From Heliopora coerulea (Eukaryota > Cnidaria > Anthozoa > Scleralcyonacea > Helioporidae), in assembly GCA_030142905.1 (NCBI GenBank), contig JASJOG010000620.1, positions 22,735 through 86,734 on the forward strand: a DNA stretch of 64,000 nucleotides. The letters are read 5' to 3'. How positions within the stretch are numbered: the stretch's first letter is position 1; each line of letters opens with the position of its first letter. The translations under genes were made by a program, and so were the position numbers. The notes below the pieces were generated by a model. The model was not told the origin of the DNA. It did no database searches and saw only the letters and a program-made list of their open reading frames with translations. Of the stretch, positions 31,901 through 42,390 are shown in pieces.

Positions 31901-34417
31901 AGTGTAACGGTTGTGACTTGAGTTAGTTGCATTTGTCGAAAGTTTGCCAAACTTCGCCAATACTTGTAAAATGTTCTTTTCGGGTCAGAATAGAGGGTCA
32001 AAGCGTTAGTTCATGGATTGGAGTCGTATTTTAGAAAATATGGCAACGTGCTGAAATCTGGCCAGTAAGCCTTTCACGTTATAAGCCATAAGTATAGCTA
32101 TTAAGAGGTGAAATCCAAATACGTATACTAAACTTACCGAATCTTTCTAAAATAGTCTTATCCACCCAAATATAATAAAACAAACCGAATTTCGTCGATT
32201 CAACGACTTGCTCTAAAAGTTTCTGAAACTCGTCCAAAACGCTTTATCTCGACGAGATAAGACGATTAGTGAAAGGAACGGTGTAACGGTTGTGACTTGA
32301 GTTAGTTGCATTTGTCGAAAGTTTGCCAAACTTCGCCAATGCTTGTAAAATGATCTTTTCGGGTCAGACTACAGGATAAAAGCGTTAGTTCATGGATTGG
32401 AGTCGTATTTTAGAAAGTACGGCAACGTGCTGAAATCTCGCTCTTAAGCCTTATACGTTAAAAGCCATAAGTATAGCTAGAAACAGGTGAAATCCAAAAA
32501 CGTGTGGTAAACACTACCCAGTGCTTCTAAAATGGTCTTTTCCACCCAAACATCATAAAACAAACCGAATTTCGTTGATTCGACGATTTGTTCTACAAGT
32601 TTTAAAACTCGTAAAAAACGCTTTATCTCGACGAGATAAGACGATCAGTGAAATGAACGGTGTAACGGTTGTGACTTGAGTTAGTTGCATTTGTCGAAAG
32701 TTTGCCAAACTTCGCCAATACTTGAAAAATGTTCTTTTCGGGTCAGAAGAGAGGGTGAAAGTGTTAGTTCATGGATTGGAGACGTATTTTAGAAAATATT
32801 GCACCGTCCTGAAATCTGGCCTTTAAGCCTTATACGTTAAAAGCCATAAGTATAGCTATTAAGAGGTGAAATCCAAATACGTGTGCTAAACGCACCGAAT
32901 ATTTCTAAAATGCTCTTTTCCACCCAAACATCATAAAACAAACCGAATTTCGTCGTTTCGACGACTTGCTCTAAAAGTTCCTGAAACTCGTCAAAAATGT
33001 TTTATCTGGACGAGATAAGACGATTAGTGAAAGGAACGGTGTAACGGTTGTGACTTGAGTTAGTTGCATTTGTCGAAAGTTTGCCAAACTTCGCCAATGC
33101 TTGTAAAATGATCTTTTTGGGTCAGACTACAGGATAAAAGCGTTAGTTCATGGATTGGAGTCGTATTTTAGAAAGTATGGCAACGTGCTGAAATCTGGCC
33201 TTTAAGCCTTATACGTTAAAAGCCATAAGTATAGTTAGAAACAGGTGAAAACCGAGTACGTGTGCTAAACGCACCAAATATTTCTAAAATGCTCTTTTCC
33301 ACCCAAACATCATAAAACAAACCGAATTTCGTTGATTCGACGAGATGCCCTCAAAGTTTTTGAAACTCGCTAAAATTGCTCTATCTCGACGAGATAAGAC
33401 GATTAGAAAAAGGAACAGTGTAACGGTTGTGGCTTGAGTTAGTTGCATTTGTCGAAAGTTTGCCAAACTTCGCCAAAACTTTTAAAATGATCTTTTCGGG
33501 TCAGAAGAGACGATGAAAGCGTTAGTTCATGGATTGGAGACGTATTTTAGGAAGTATGGCAACGTGCTGAAATCTGGCCTTTAAGCCTTATACGTTAAAA
33601 GCCAGAAGCATACCTAGAAAGAGGTGAAATCCAAATACGTGTGCTAAACGCATCCAATACTTCTAAAATGGTCTTTTCTACCCAAACAAAATAAAACAAA
33701 TCAAGTTTCGTCGATACGACGTATTGCTCTCAAAGTTTTTCCAACTCGTCAAAAACGCTTTATCTCGACGAGATAAGACGATTAGTGAAAGGAACGATGG
33801 TGTAACGGTTGTGGATAGAGTTAGTTGCATTTGTCGAAAGTTTGCCAAACTTCGCCAAAACTTTTAAAATGATCTTTTCGGGTCAGAAGAGACGATGAAA
33901 GCGTTAGTTCATGGATTGGAGACGTATTTTAGAAACTATGCAACGTGCTGAAATCTGGCCCTTAAGCTTTATACGTTAAAAGCCATAAATATAGCTAGAA
34001 ACAAGTCAAATCCAAGTACGTGTGCTAAACGCACCCAATGCTTCTAAAATGCTCTTTTCTACCCAAACATTATAAAACAAACCGAATTTCGTTGATTCGA
34101 CGAGATGATCTCAAAGTTTTTGAAACTCGCCATAAGTGCTCTATCTCGACGAGATAAGACGATTAGTAAAAGGAACAGTGTAACGGTTGTGGCTTCAGCT
34201 AGTTGCATTTTTCGAAAGTTTGCCAAACTTCGCCAATACTTGTAAAATGATCTTTTCGGCTCAGGCTACGGGATAAAAGCGTTAGTTCATGGATTGGAGA
34301 CGTATTTTAGAAAGTATGGCAACGTGCTGAAATCTGGCCTTTAAGCCTTATACGTTAAAAGCCATAAGTACAGCTAGAAACAGGTGAAATCCAAATACGT
34401 TTGCTAAACTCACCCAA

Positions 34418-34423
34418 TCCTTC
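34418..34423. repeat. Target-site duplication, left of Polinton B
   Basis: TCCTTC, against TGCTTC after the right end (5 of 6). The satellite consensus is CAATGCTTCTAAAATGG, so the left copy has mutated. Confidence 0.75.
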
Positions 34424-35050
34424 AGTAGTCTGTAATATCCGGATTCTGTCATAGGTTTTTAACACATTTTCAAATTTGGTCAAAATTTTTCAAAATGTCG
34501 TGGGGGTTTTCCTTAATATTTCATAATATTTCATAATATTTCATAATATTTAATAATATTTCATAATATTTCATAATAACACATTTTCAAATTTGGTCAA
34601 AATTTTTCAGTGTCATGGGGGTTTCCCTTTTTATTGATGACGTCACTTTTCTTTTCACTTACTTAACTTCCGGTCACTTTCATGATTTTTAATTACGTTA
34701 CAAAGAATTTAAACACATTTTAAAAAATGGGTCAAAACTTTAGAAGCAAAGATGTTTCAAAGTGTAGTGGGGTGTTTCCCTTTTTATTGATCTGTCACAG
34801 GTTTTCAACACATTTTCAAATTTGGTCAAAATTTTTCAAAGTGTCTTGGGGGAATTACCTTAACATTCCAAACATTCCAAACATTCCAAACATGCCTAAT
34901 CTCCCTAACAACCAGCCTAACTCGATGTCAACAAAAAAACTATTTTTAGTTTGCTCCATTGTTAGGGAGATCTGGAATGTATGGAATGTGGGGAAAACCC
35001 CTTAACGACAGGTGGGGGGAATTACCTTTTTTGACAAAATTTTAAGGAAA
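34424..35050 (+). repeat. Terminal inverted repeat, left end of B
   Basis: About 627 bp. It contains a 10-bp ATTTCATAAT tandem (34,513-34,580), a TGACGTCA site (34638), several TTTGGTCAAAATTTTTCA blocks, and a fold-back at 34,861-34,988 whose arms include CTCCCTAACAA and its complement. Open frames here are not conserved genes. Confidence 0.85.
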
Positions 35051-35125
35051 AATTTTAGACAAAAGTAAAAACTCTAATAACACTATAAAGATACATTGAT
35101 TTTAAGAATTTTGTTTTAAATAAAA

Positions 35126-35329
35126 ATGTATGATATAGTTTTAAGAAATACTAATAGATATTTATTTACAATATGTAAAAAATGTTTGAAAATTCTAAAT
35201 TTTTACCTAAGATTTAGTAAATTGTTTAGATTTTTTTGGAATAATGTTTTTAAACTTTATATTTATATTTCAGAACCTAGAACATTTCGATGTAAAATTT
35301 GCGGAAAAATTAGTTATTATCAAGAATAA
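35126..35329 (+). CDS. Small zinc-ribbon-like protein
   Basis: 67 aa, basic. Two CxxC pairs (TICKKCLKIL at about 15-24 and FRCKICGKIS at about 52-61) can bind one zinc ion. The segment between them is hydrophobic and aromatic. It sits 18 bp before the MGNCISS gene, as in A. Zinc ribbons of this size act in transcription or nucleic-acid binding; the actual role is unknown. Intact here, broken in A. Confidence 0.6.
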   Translation: MYDIVLRNTNRYLFTICKKCLKILNFYLRFSKLFRFFWNNVFKLYIYISEPRTFRCKICGKISYYQE

Positions 35330-35347
35330 AAAAATAATAAATAAAAA

Positions 35348-35809
35348 ATGGGAAATTGTATATCATCAAAAACAAATAAAAATAATTCCAATAAGGATTT
35401 AGGAAAGGATACAAAGTTAGATTTAAATCTTGATGGTTGCACCTTTGGTGCTGAGACTTTCGGTCAATATCCACCAATAAATTTTAGAAAGATTCAAAAA
35501 AGTGGTTTTAGAATCGGAGCTCATGTTGATGTTGGAATGAAAGATTTTGAAGCCGGAATGACGTTTGGGAAAAATAATATACATGAAATTCAGTTTTCAG
35601 AAAATAATAATCATTTAAAATTGTTAAAATCTTTAGAAAATGAAGAATCAACAAAAAATAACTCAAAAGAAAAAGACAAAATAATAAATACACTTATGAG
35701 TGAATTAACCAGAAAAGACACAACACAAAGCGTGGGTGCACCTTCGGTGCTGAGACCTTCGGTCGATGAAACCCGTGTTAAACCTTCATCTTCAGAATCT
35801 ACAGAATAA
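35348..35809 (+). CDS. MGNCISS protein, predicted dual-acylated
   Basis: 153 aa, the B copy of the gene at 27346-27792, with the same MGNCISS acylation signal and conserved core. Two 30-bp double-hairpin inserts lie in frame: one after LDG (adding CTFGAETFGQ) and one in the tail (adding about ten residues, GAPSVLRPSV region). Neither is in A, while A's own insert is missing here. The inserts avoid the conserved core. The gene converges with the 184-aa gene. Confidence 0.75.
   Translation: MGNCISSKTNKNNSNKDLGKDTKLDLNLDGCTFGAETFGQYPPINFRKIQKSGFRIGAHVDVGMKDFEAGMTFGKNNIHEIQFSENNNHLKLLKSLENEESTKNNSKEKDKIINTLMSELTRKDTTQSVGAPSVLRPSVDETRVKPSSSESTE
35439..35468. repeat. Double-hairpin insert, 30 bp (B)
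   Basis: GCACC, TTT, GGTGC, TGA, GACT, TTC, GGTC (one wobble), AAT. In frame in the MGNCISS gene; A is continuous without it. Confidence 0.9.
35738..35767. repeat. Double-hairpin insert, 30 bp (B)
   Basis: GCACC, TTC, GGTGC, TGA, GACC, TTC, GGTC, GAT. TG occurs on both sides while A has one TG (GGGTGAAACC). In frame in the tail of the MGNCISS gene. Confidence 0.92.
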
Positions 35810-35858
35810 TTTTTAATTTTATAATAAAATTTTATTATAAAATTATTTATAAATTTGT

Positions 35859-36413
35859 TTAAAGTTGATAACTTTTTGAAGGTTTATCACTTGTTGAAGG
35901 TTTATCACTTGTTGAAGGTTTATCACTTGTTGAAGTTTTATATTGTTTTTTAATAACATGTTTACCAACTGTAATACCTCCAGAAAATACTCCAAGATAT
36001 GGTAAATATGGACTTAATTTTTCTACAATTGATTTTACATCTCTTTTTAATAAATCATCTTCTATAAGTTCTTTTTCCAATTCATTACTTTTATCAATTA
36101 AACTTAAAACACTTAATAAATCTGAAAATTTACTTATTAAAAAATCAGTTAAAAAATAATTTGCTTTTTCTGATTGTTTTATTTGATATTTATGATAAAT
36201 TTTTAATATAACTTTGTCACTTGATTTTTTTATATTTTCTACAGATTGTTTTATTTTACATTGTTCAGATAATCTTATTAATTCTTCTCGTTTTTTAATT
36301 ATTTCTTTTTCATTATCACACGTTTTATCTTCTTCATTATTTTTATCATTATCACTTGCGGATGTATTTGATTCCATTTGCGGTACTTTTACATATTCAC
36401 TATTTTCACTCAT
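35859..36413 (-). CDS. Small conserved protein of unknown function, intact
   Basis: 184 aa, the intact version of the broken gene at 26799 in A. Acidic, Ser-rich start (VPQMESNTSASDNDKNNEED), helical middle, conserved KLSPYLPYLGVFSGGITVGK block near residues 135-154. The tail has three to four repeats of TSDKPS made by a 21-bp tandem (GGTTTATCACTTGTTGAA type) that A lacks. The start overlaps the ATPase stop by 8 bp, so the two are probably expressed together. Confidence 0.7.
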   Translation of the reverse strand: MSENSEYVKVPQMESNTSASDNDKNNEEDKTCDNEKEIIKKREELIRLSEQCKIKQSVENIKKSSDKVILKIYHKYQIKQSEKANYFLTDFLISKFSDLLSVLSLIDKSNELEKELIEDDLLKRDVKSIVEKLSPYLPYLGVFSGGITVGKHVIKKQYKTSTSDKPSTSDKPSTSDKPSKSYQL

Positions 36414-37107
36414 TTATTTTATAACCAAATGGAAAAATTAAATTAATTTCCAAACATGAATATTTTTTTGTTTTTAACGTTTCTAAAATTTTATCCAATT
36501 CTGTGCAGTTGTCTACACCGCCTGCGGACCGTAGGTCTAAATATTCTTGAATTATTGTTGTCATATCTTTTTTATTCGGATTATAAAATGTGACTAATTT
36601 TGAAATATTTTCTCTAAATGGTTTTGCAATAGATGTCAATTGTTGTGTAATTACAACAGAAAGATTATAATGTCTAGCACTAAATCCCAATTTAACCAAC
36701 TCACTTGTTCTATTTTTAACATTTTTTCCACTTGCACAATCATCCAATATGATTAAACTTTTACTTCCTTTTGAAAAGTCAACTATAAATTTTAACCAAT
36801 CTTCAACATTATCTTGATCACAAGGAATAGCAATAAAATCTTGATCTTTATCATATTTCCAATTTTCATAAGTTTTATTCCATTCAAATGTCGGACAAAT
36901 TAAAAAAATATAATCAAAATAATTTTTATATTTATTTTCTATAAAATCTAAAAGATATTTTGTTTTTCCACAAGCAGTCATTCCAACAATTATCATATTA
37001 AATGGTTTTTTGTTACCCACTTCATGTTCAGCTTTGCTGCACCTTTGGTGCTTCAGCTTCGCTGCTGAGGACTTTGTCTGATGAGACCTTCGGTTGATGT
37101 CATTCAT
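36406..37107 (-). CDS. ATP: A32/FtsK-type DNA-packaging ATPase with two inserts
   Basis: 233 aa. Walker A GMTACGKT and Walker B SLIILDD are preserved as in A. An 87-bp in-frame insert after codon 3 adds 29 residues rich in Ser, Lys and His (starts INRRSHQTKSS). An 18-bp insert after EYLD adds LRSAGG. Both are hairpin-rich DNA and lie outside the motor motifs, so activity may survive. The MCP stop is 4 bp upstream. Confidence 0.9.
   Translation of the reverse strand: MNDINRRSHQTKSSAAKLKHQRCSKAEHEVGNKKPFNMIIVGMTACGKTKYLLDFIENKYKNYFDYIFLICPTFEWNKTYENWKYDKDQDFIAIPCDQDNVEDWLKFIVDFSKGSKSLIILDDCASGKNVKNRTSELVKLGFSARHYNLSVVITQQLTSIAKPFRENISKLVTFYNPNKKDMTTIIQEYLDLRSAGGVDNCTELDKILETLKTKKYSCLEINLIFPFGYKINE
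36518..36535. repeat. 18-bp hairpin insert in ATPase (B)
   Basis: Contains CCGC, CT, GCGG. A is continuous without the 18 bp. In frame. Confidence 0.75.
37014..37100. repeat. 87-bp composite hairpin insert in ATPase (B)
   Basis: Holds, in order, CAGC/TTT/GCTG, GCACC/TTT/GGTGC, CAGC/TTC/GCTG, TGA, GGAC/TTT/GTCT, GAT, then GACC/TTC/GGTT, GAT. It looks like family members inserted into one another. A has none of it, and 87 bp keeps the frame. Confidence 0.9.
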
Positions 37108-37110
37108 TTT

Positions 37111-38370
37111 TTATTTTTCATCTTGTTTTTCAAATTGAATTGAAGACAAATCTTTATTTACAATGTTTAACAATCCATCACTTATCACAAATATATGACA
37201 CATTACATTTGCAGAAATAGCAGTTTTTTTAATTTCTAACAACAATCCAGACTGTGTGTTTACTAATTTTTTACCATTCCCATAAACAAAGTTATCATCT
37301 AATGTTCTTAAATCCACACATAATGCAAATGAATCTTTATAAAATTTTTCAATACTCATGACTGAATCACAGTCAGAATATCCGCAGTGAAATATTCTAA
37401 ATGCCTCTTCAAAAAATCTTCTTTTTGGCATACCTTGAGAATATATACTATTTGGTACTCCTTCAACAGAAATTTTGACATCTGTTATATTTGGATAAAC
37501 AAATTGTTCACTATCTGTGATAGTTTTATTTCTAAATAACAATACAACTGCTTTCATACTCTTCCGTGGAATATTTATGGTTTCATTATGTAAAGTTGCA
37601 TCTTTATCCCATTCTACTGTTTTCATCAAAGTTACATAATTATATGATAATGATCTTCCTGTGGTGTAATTTGATAAAACATCAATTGCCAAATCTTGAT
37701 TTTCAATTGTTTCATACTCTAGTTCTAAATTTTCCAAAGTATATCCCCCAACACTTTGTCCTCTTTGTGCTACCATAATTTCACTAGCTTTTGGAAAAGT
37801 TAAAATATATTGAAAATTGTTAATCATTCCATAAGGGGCATATAGTCCATGATCTGAAAGTATTTTTTCTAATTTTAAACACTGTTTTGTTCTATAAATA
37901 TCATACATTAATTTATCAGAAGCTTTTTCTGCATTGCCACTTGTTGCTCCACTATCATCCTTTGAAATTAATTTTCTGAGGTTTTCTCTCACGATTCCAT
38001 ATTCAACCATATCTGCTCTTTCATATTCGGGTTTCCAGAGATCTTTGTAAATTTCTAGTAAAGATTCTCCACTATTATTGTAAACAATTTCTCCAGCAAA
38101 TTTAACAACCAATCTTTTCTTTAACAATTTTGATAAATTATTTAAAAACCACGATTTAGTATTTGCATTTTTAAAATTAAATAACAATTTTAATGGATCA
38201 GGAACAAGACACAAATTAGGATTTAATTTTGGAATATCTATATAAAGGTCTTCTTCTGGATTTGCTGAATTCGGATTCAAAGTTACAACATGCCTTGTTC
38301 TGTTTCCTTTAATTTCACTCATTTTTGATCTTTTATATCCAGGAGGATATAATTCGTTTACTCTATTCAT
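37111..38370 (-). CDS. Major capsid protein (double jelly-roll), intact
   Basis: 419 aa, the intact reference for the broken copy in A. Conserved blocks include RKSMKAVVLLFRNKTITDS, VEGVPNSIYSQGMPKRRFFE and a C-terminal barrel (FALCVDLRTLDDNFVYGNG). Length and block pattern fit the Polinton PY capsid protein, which forms trimers with two jelly-rolls per subunit. No membrane segment. The start lies in TATAATAAAAAATGAA, as in A. A structure prediction showing two eight-stranded jelly-rolls would confirm it. Confidence 0.82.
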   Translation of the reverse strand: MNRVNELYPPGYKRSKMSEIKGNRTRHVVTLNPNSANPEEDLYIDIPKLNPNLCLVPDPLKLLFNFKNANTKSWFLNNLSKLLKKRLVVKFAGEIVYNNSGESLLEIYKDLWKPEYERADMVEYGIVRENLRKLISKDDSGATSGNAEKASDKLMYDIYRTKQCLKLEKILSDHGLYAPYGMINNFQYILTFPKASEIMVAQRGQSVGGYTLENLELEYETIENQDLAIDVLSNYTTGRSLSYNYVTLMKTVEWDKDATLHNETINIPRKSMKAVVLLFRNKTITDSEQFVYPNITDVKISVEGVPNSIYSQGMPKRRFFEEAFRIFHCGYSDCDSVMSIEKFYKDSFALCVDLRTLDDNFVYGNGKKLVNTQSGLLLEIKKTAISANVMCHIFVISDGLLNIVNKDLSSIQFEKQDEK

Positions 38371-38417
38371 TTTTTATTATACAAAAATTAAAAATTTTTG
38401 TTTTATAAAAAATATTT

Positions 38418-39752
38418 TTATGTTTTCTTTCTATGTTTGTATTCTTTATATTCTTTGTATTCATTGTATAAAAAGTAAGTAATTGCAATAGCTAATATCC
38501 ATAGATTTTTAGCAAGAAAGGCAATACCTTTTGCACCCCATGATAATATTTGAGAAATTAAATTTAAAACTGCTGAAATGACTACGCCAAAATTTTTACC
38601 TATATTTGTAATTGCTTTTCCTAAATTTCCAACCGCTTTTGCACCTTGTTTTAATGCGTTTCTTGCACTTATAACTATTGCTGTAATTATACCTGCTACA
38701 GAAATAGCAACTGCTGATAAACCTAATAAATTTTCTTTTGCCCATTGTTTAAATCTTTCTAATCTTCCAAGGTCAGATTCTTCAGCATTTTCATTTAAAA
38801 TCTGTATTCCTTCTTCACTGATTGGTCTTTCATTATTTTCAAGTCTCATTTTATCTGCTTGAAGTTTTGAAATTTCTGAAAAACTTTTATATATACTTGT
38901 TTGGGGTTCAGCTGTTTCTAAATCAGATTGATTTTTCCAATGTTGATGCTCTCTATCAAATCCATCAATTTTTCCACATATAACTTCTTTTTTTTCATTT
39001 TCTGATAGATTGGAGTCAATATCCTCCAAATATACTAGTCCTCTAAATTCTCTTAATTCATTTCTTTCAAATAATGTTCGTCTTGGATCCTGTTTATTAT
39101 CAATGAATTTTTTTAAGTTATTTTCACCAATTATATTATCAATTTTAGTTTGAATTTCTAAAATAGAATCATCAGTGATAGAATTAATAACTTCATCGTG
39201 AAGCGGACCACCAAGGTCACCACGCTCCACGACGGCTACGCCGATTCTTTTTTCTATTACCGCACTTGGAGTTTTTTCATATTCTTTTTTTGCTTTTTTC
39301 ATATAATCATTAAATTCATCAACATATTTCTTATTTTTTTTGGTAAATAACTCTGGTTCATTGTTATCATTGACATTACCAATTTTTTTTCCTCTGAATA
39401 TAATAGAATAATTTTTATTTTTTTCATCAAAAACAAATTCTGTTTTGTCTAACAATATACTATTATTTGGTCCGTTTTTCTTTTCAAGACGAATTTTAAA
39501 TATTTCTCGAAAATCTTTTTTTGTATCTGTAGTTATTCGTCTTTTCATATTTCCAGCAACTTTTTTAATTTTGATAATGTTTCAACCCTATTAAATTTGC
39601 TTTTTTGATTTTCTGTGTTTATTATGTTTATACTTCTATTATGATCACCAGGGTCATCCCCACCAAAACTTGTTTCCCCCTCTTCGTCCTCACGGTCCTC
39701 ATGGTCCTATGTTTCTATTTCTCATTTCTATATCATCAAAACCTTCATCCAT
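38418..39752 (-). pseudogene. Membrane protein conserved in both Polintons, 5' damaged
   Basis: From 39548 down it is one open frame of 376 aa with the same charged middle and hydrophobic C-terminal segments as in A (VAISVAGIITAIVISARNAL, FGVVISAVLNLISQILSWG, LAKNLWILAIAITYFL). The natural start at 39752 (MDEGFDDIEM) is cut off by loss of part of a GACCGTGAGGAC repeat after about 17 codons. A GC-rich insert (39,195-39,243, with CGGC/TAC/GCCG) adds five residues near VIEKRI. Confidence 0.7.
39233..39243. repeat. Hairpin in GC-rich insert (B)
   Basis: CGGC, TAC, GCCG followed by AT, inside a stretch that is 15 bp longer than in A. Confidence 0.5.
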
Positions 39753-39757
39753 TTATT

Positions 39758-40893
39758 TTATATGTTTTGAATATTTTCTTGTGCGATCCAAGAGTTATGT
39801 TTATTATCATAACCTAACCACTTTACCAACACCATATTTTTTCCTTTCACTTTTTTCTTTTTAATATTTTCTCAACTCTATACACATCATCCTTTTTATC
39901 CACAGCAGATAATTCCTGTTCATAAAATTTTCCAATAATTGGTTCTCCCTCTTCGTCCTCACGGTCTTCTATTTCATACATGTTTGGATCACCTCTGAAT
40001 ACTTTTACAATTTTAAAAATTTCTTCTGTAAAATTAGCTTCATAACCTTTAGTAAAGATATTCTTATATTTAGAAATCCTAACAGTATCACCAATTCTGA
40101 ATTTAGGTAAAGGTAAATCTCCTAATGGGTAACCATATAGTGTAATCCACACTTGGTCTTTGTTAGACTTGTTCACATCAGCAGGTTTCATTAATATACT
40201 ACGGTGTTTAGTATTATTATAATTACTCACAAGGTTACTCAAAATGTTAATCCAATTATAAGTTCCCTTACTATAGAAATATTTCCACATGGATGTTTTT
40301 AGAGTTCTGTTAAATCTTTCAACTATAGCTGCTTTTCTATCTGAGTTTGTAGAAAAATATTCAACATTATGTTTTTTCAATAGTTCTTTTACACCTACAT
40401 TGTAAAATTCTTTTCCTTCATGAAATTGAGCGACTTTTGGGTATTTACCAAATCTTTCCTTAAATTGTTTTAATAATTCATCCACAGCTTTTGTCATGTT
40501 TTTAGTATCTTTTCTGTAAACAGGAATAGCGAATGCATAACGGCTTAGAATTTCAACAGCAGTAAGTATCCAATAATATCCTTTGTTATGGTTTTTATAT
40601 TTTCCCATATCAACCAAATCCATTTGTATTTGATCAGCTAAATCTTTGATAAATGTTCTTTGGAATTTATACCTTCTAACAATTGGTTTGTATCTTGTAA
40701 AAGTATCTTGTGTTTTTAACCAGTCTTGCACAATTTTTCTACTAACATTTAATCCCTTTCCTTTTGCTTTTTGATAAAGTCTTTCCGCAGATTGATAACC
40801 TGTTTCTGGGTTGTAGTAAATGTCTCTTAACTCTTGTTCAATAACAACTTCTTTGTCGCTAACTTTGTTCGCATTCACTTTGTTCACGTTCAT
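39758..40893 (-). pseudogene. INT: Polinton integrase, chromodomain out of frame and catalytic Asp lost
   Basis: Collinear with the intact copy in A. The open part is 348 aa. One base is missing in an A-run (near 39,860), so the chromodomain that follows is out of frame. The second catalytic residue is changed: AQFHEGKEF here, AQFDEGKEF in A. The first Asp (QMDLVDM) and the Glu (IVERF) remain. The enzyme is therefore probably dead by two independent lesions. A 9-bp expansion (DREDEE) made by the GACCGTGAGG repeat lies before GEPIIGKF. Confidence 0.92.
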
Positions 40894-42217
40894 TTATTTT
40901 TATTAAAATAAACAATGAATTCAACTGAAGAAATGGAAAGAAAATATTATGGGAAAAATTATGATTATGTTATGAAAAATATTAAAGAAGATGTTAAATT
41001 AGAGAAAAAATATTTTAAAAAAAAATATCCATACGCAGACATGTCAAAATTTACTTTTGAAGCTGATTTTGATAAGAATGCTGTCTTCCAAGGTTATCAT
41101 ATTTGGTTTAAAAATAATCCATATGTTTCAACAGATATAAATTCAGATACATTTAAAAATGATCCAAATATGACAAAATATTTAACAATAAATAAACCAA
41201 AACCAAATTTTCCAAAAATTTGGAAACTTGGAGGAAGTATACAAGAATTACCAAGAGGAAAAAGACATGTTGGTTATACAGGAAAATCATATTATTGGGA
41301 TGAATTTCCTACACAATATGTTTTAAGTTATCCTATAAATCAGTTTAAGATTTATGTAAACAATACAGATTATTTTCAAAGCAATTTACCTGGATTAAAT
41401 ATAACTACAGATGATAATGCAAAATGGTCACTTAATGAGCCATATTTTCAAAGTATTATAGGAACATGGATTGCAACTTATGGATGTGGAATTTCAATAC
41501 AACATTTATTATTTTCAGCTGATGTTCCAAAACAAATTACATCATTTATGAGATTTCATCTATATTTTACAGTTAGAAGAATTATGTGGCAATTGAGAAA
41601 TGGTGATTATAAAACCTTTTATAAATTTAATGCTGGTTTTTTAAAAAATCACTATCCAAAATGGACATGGCAGGAAATTTCAGGAAAAAAAAGACACATT
41701 GGAGATTCTCATGCAATTGATATGAGCACATCATGGCCAGGATATCAACACGGTCCAGGACAAATTAGAGACACACAAAATGATTATAAAAAAATTTGTT
41801 CCAAAATTGTCAAATGGATTAATCAAAAAAGGAACAGAATTATTAAATCACAGCATTGAAGCATATCTTTATTCAATCCTTGGAGCACAAGCTAGGACAA
41901 GACAAAGTATTGTTTCAAATAGAGCTTCAGCATTAGAAACACAAAAAGTTTTTAGACAAATTTTTGAAGATTCTATAATAAATTATGATACGACAACATG
42001 GATTAATAATATGAATCAAGCAATTTCATCAACTAATGTAGTTTTAAATACTGTTATAAGTCCAACGTTATGGTTGATTCCATCATCTTTAATTATTTTA
42101 AAAAATCCTATTGAAGGATATAATAACAAATTAAAAGTTTCTGATGAAAATATGGTTTTTGGAATTAACGAAAATTTAAATTATTACGGGTCAAAGACTC
42201 GCGAAACATCTCCTGCG

Positions 42218-42250
42218 ATCGCGCGAAGCGCTCAGAGCAGCGAAGCTGCT
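42218..42250. repeat. Double-hairpin insert, 33 bp (B)
   Basis: On the minus strand: AGCAGC, TTC, GCTGCT, C, TGA, GCGC, TTC, GCGC, GAT. The first stem is 6 bp, one longer than usual. In frame in the large unknown gene. Confidence 0.85.
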
Positions 42251-42301
42251 AAAAAACAATACAACTTGTCGGTGAAAAAATTAGAAAAATTGGGTGATAG
42301 T

Positions 42302-42353
42302 GATCGAAGCGAAACCGCAGCGCATCAGACGACTTCCTCATCGGACAAAGTTC
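42302..42353. repeat. Worn hairpin inserts (B)
   Basis: Contains ATC then GGAC, AAA, GTTC (one wobble) and GCGAAACCGC. It looks like decayed family members next to the better copies. Confidence 0.5.
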
Positions 42354-42390
42354 GTCAAAAACCTTCTGTAAGGAGTACCAAAAACTTTAC

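Larger units (their letters stand above)
28959..34423 (+). repeat. Satellite array, forward block 2
   Basis: Continues the same monomer family and orientation as before element A, in phase with the target site. Mostly 370-380 bp monomers with a truncated junction near 29,505-29,690. Repeated 60-90 aa open frames are artefacts of monomer identity. No gene seen. Confidence 0.9.

Noticed and set aside
34727..35005. 92-aa frame in the left end of B (mirrored at 48144-48458)
   Set aside because: Lies wholly in the terminal repeat across the fold-back and tandem repeats.
21024..42223. GCGATCGC (HIP1-like) sites at about 21,025 and 42,215
   Set aside because: They arise where the GAT end of a hairpin unit meets CG; only two cases, so no sign of a cyanobacterial origin.
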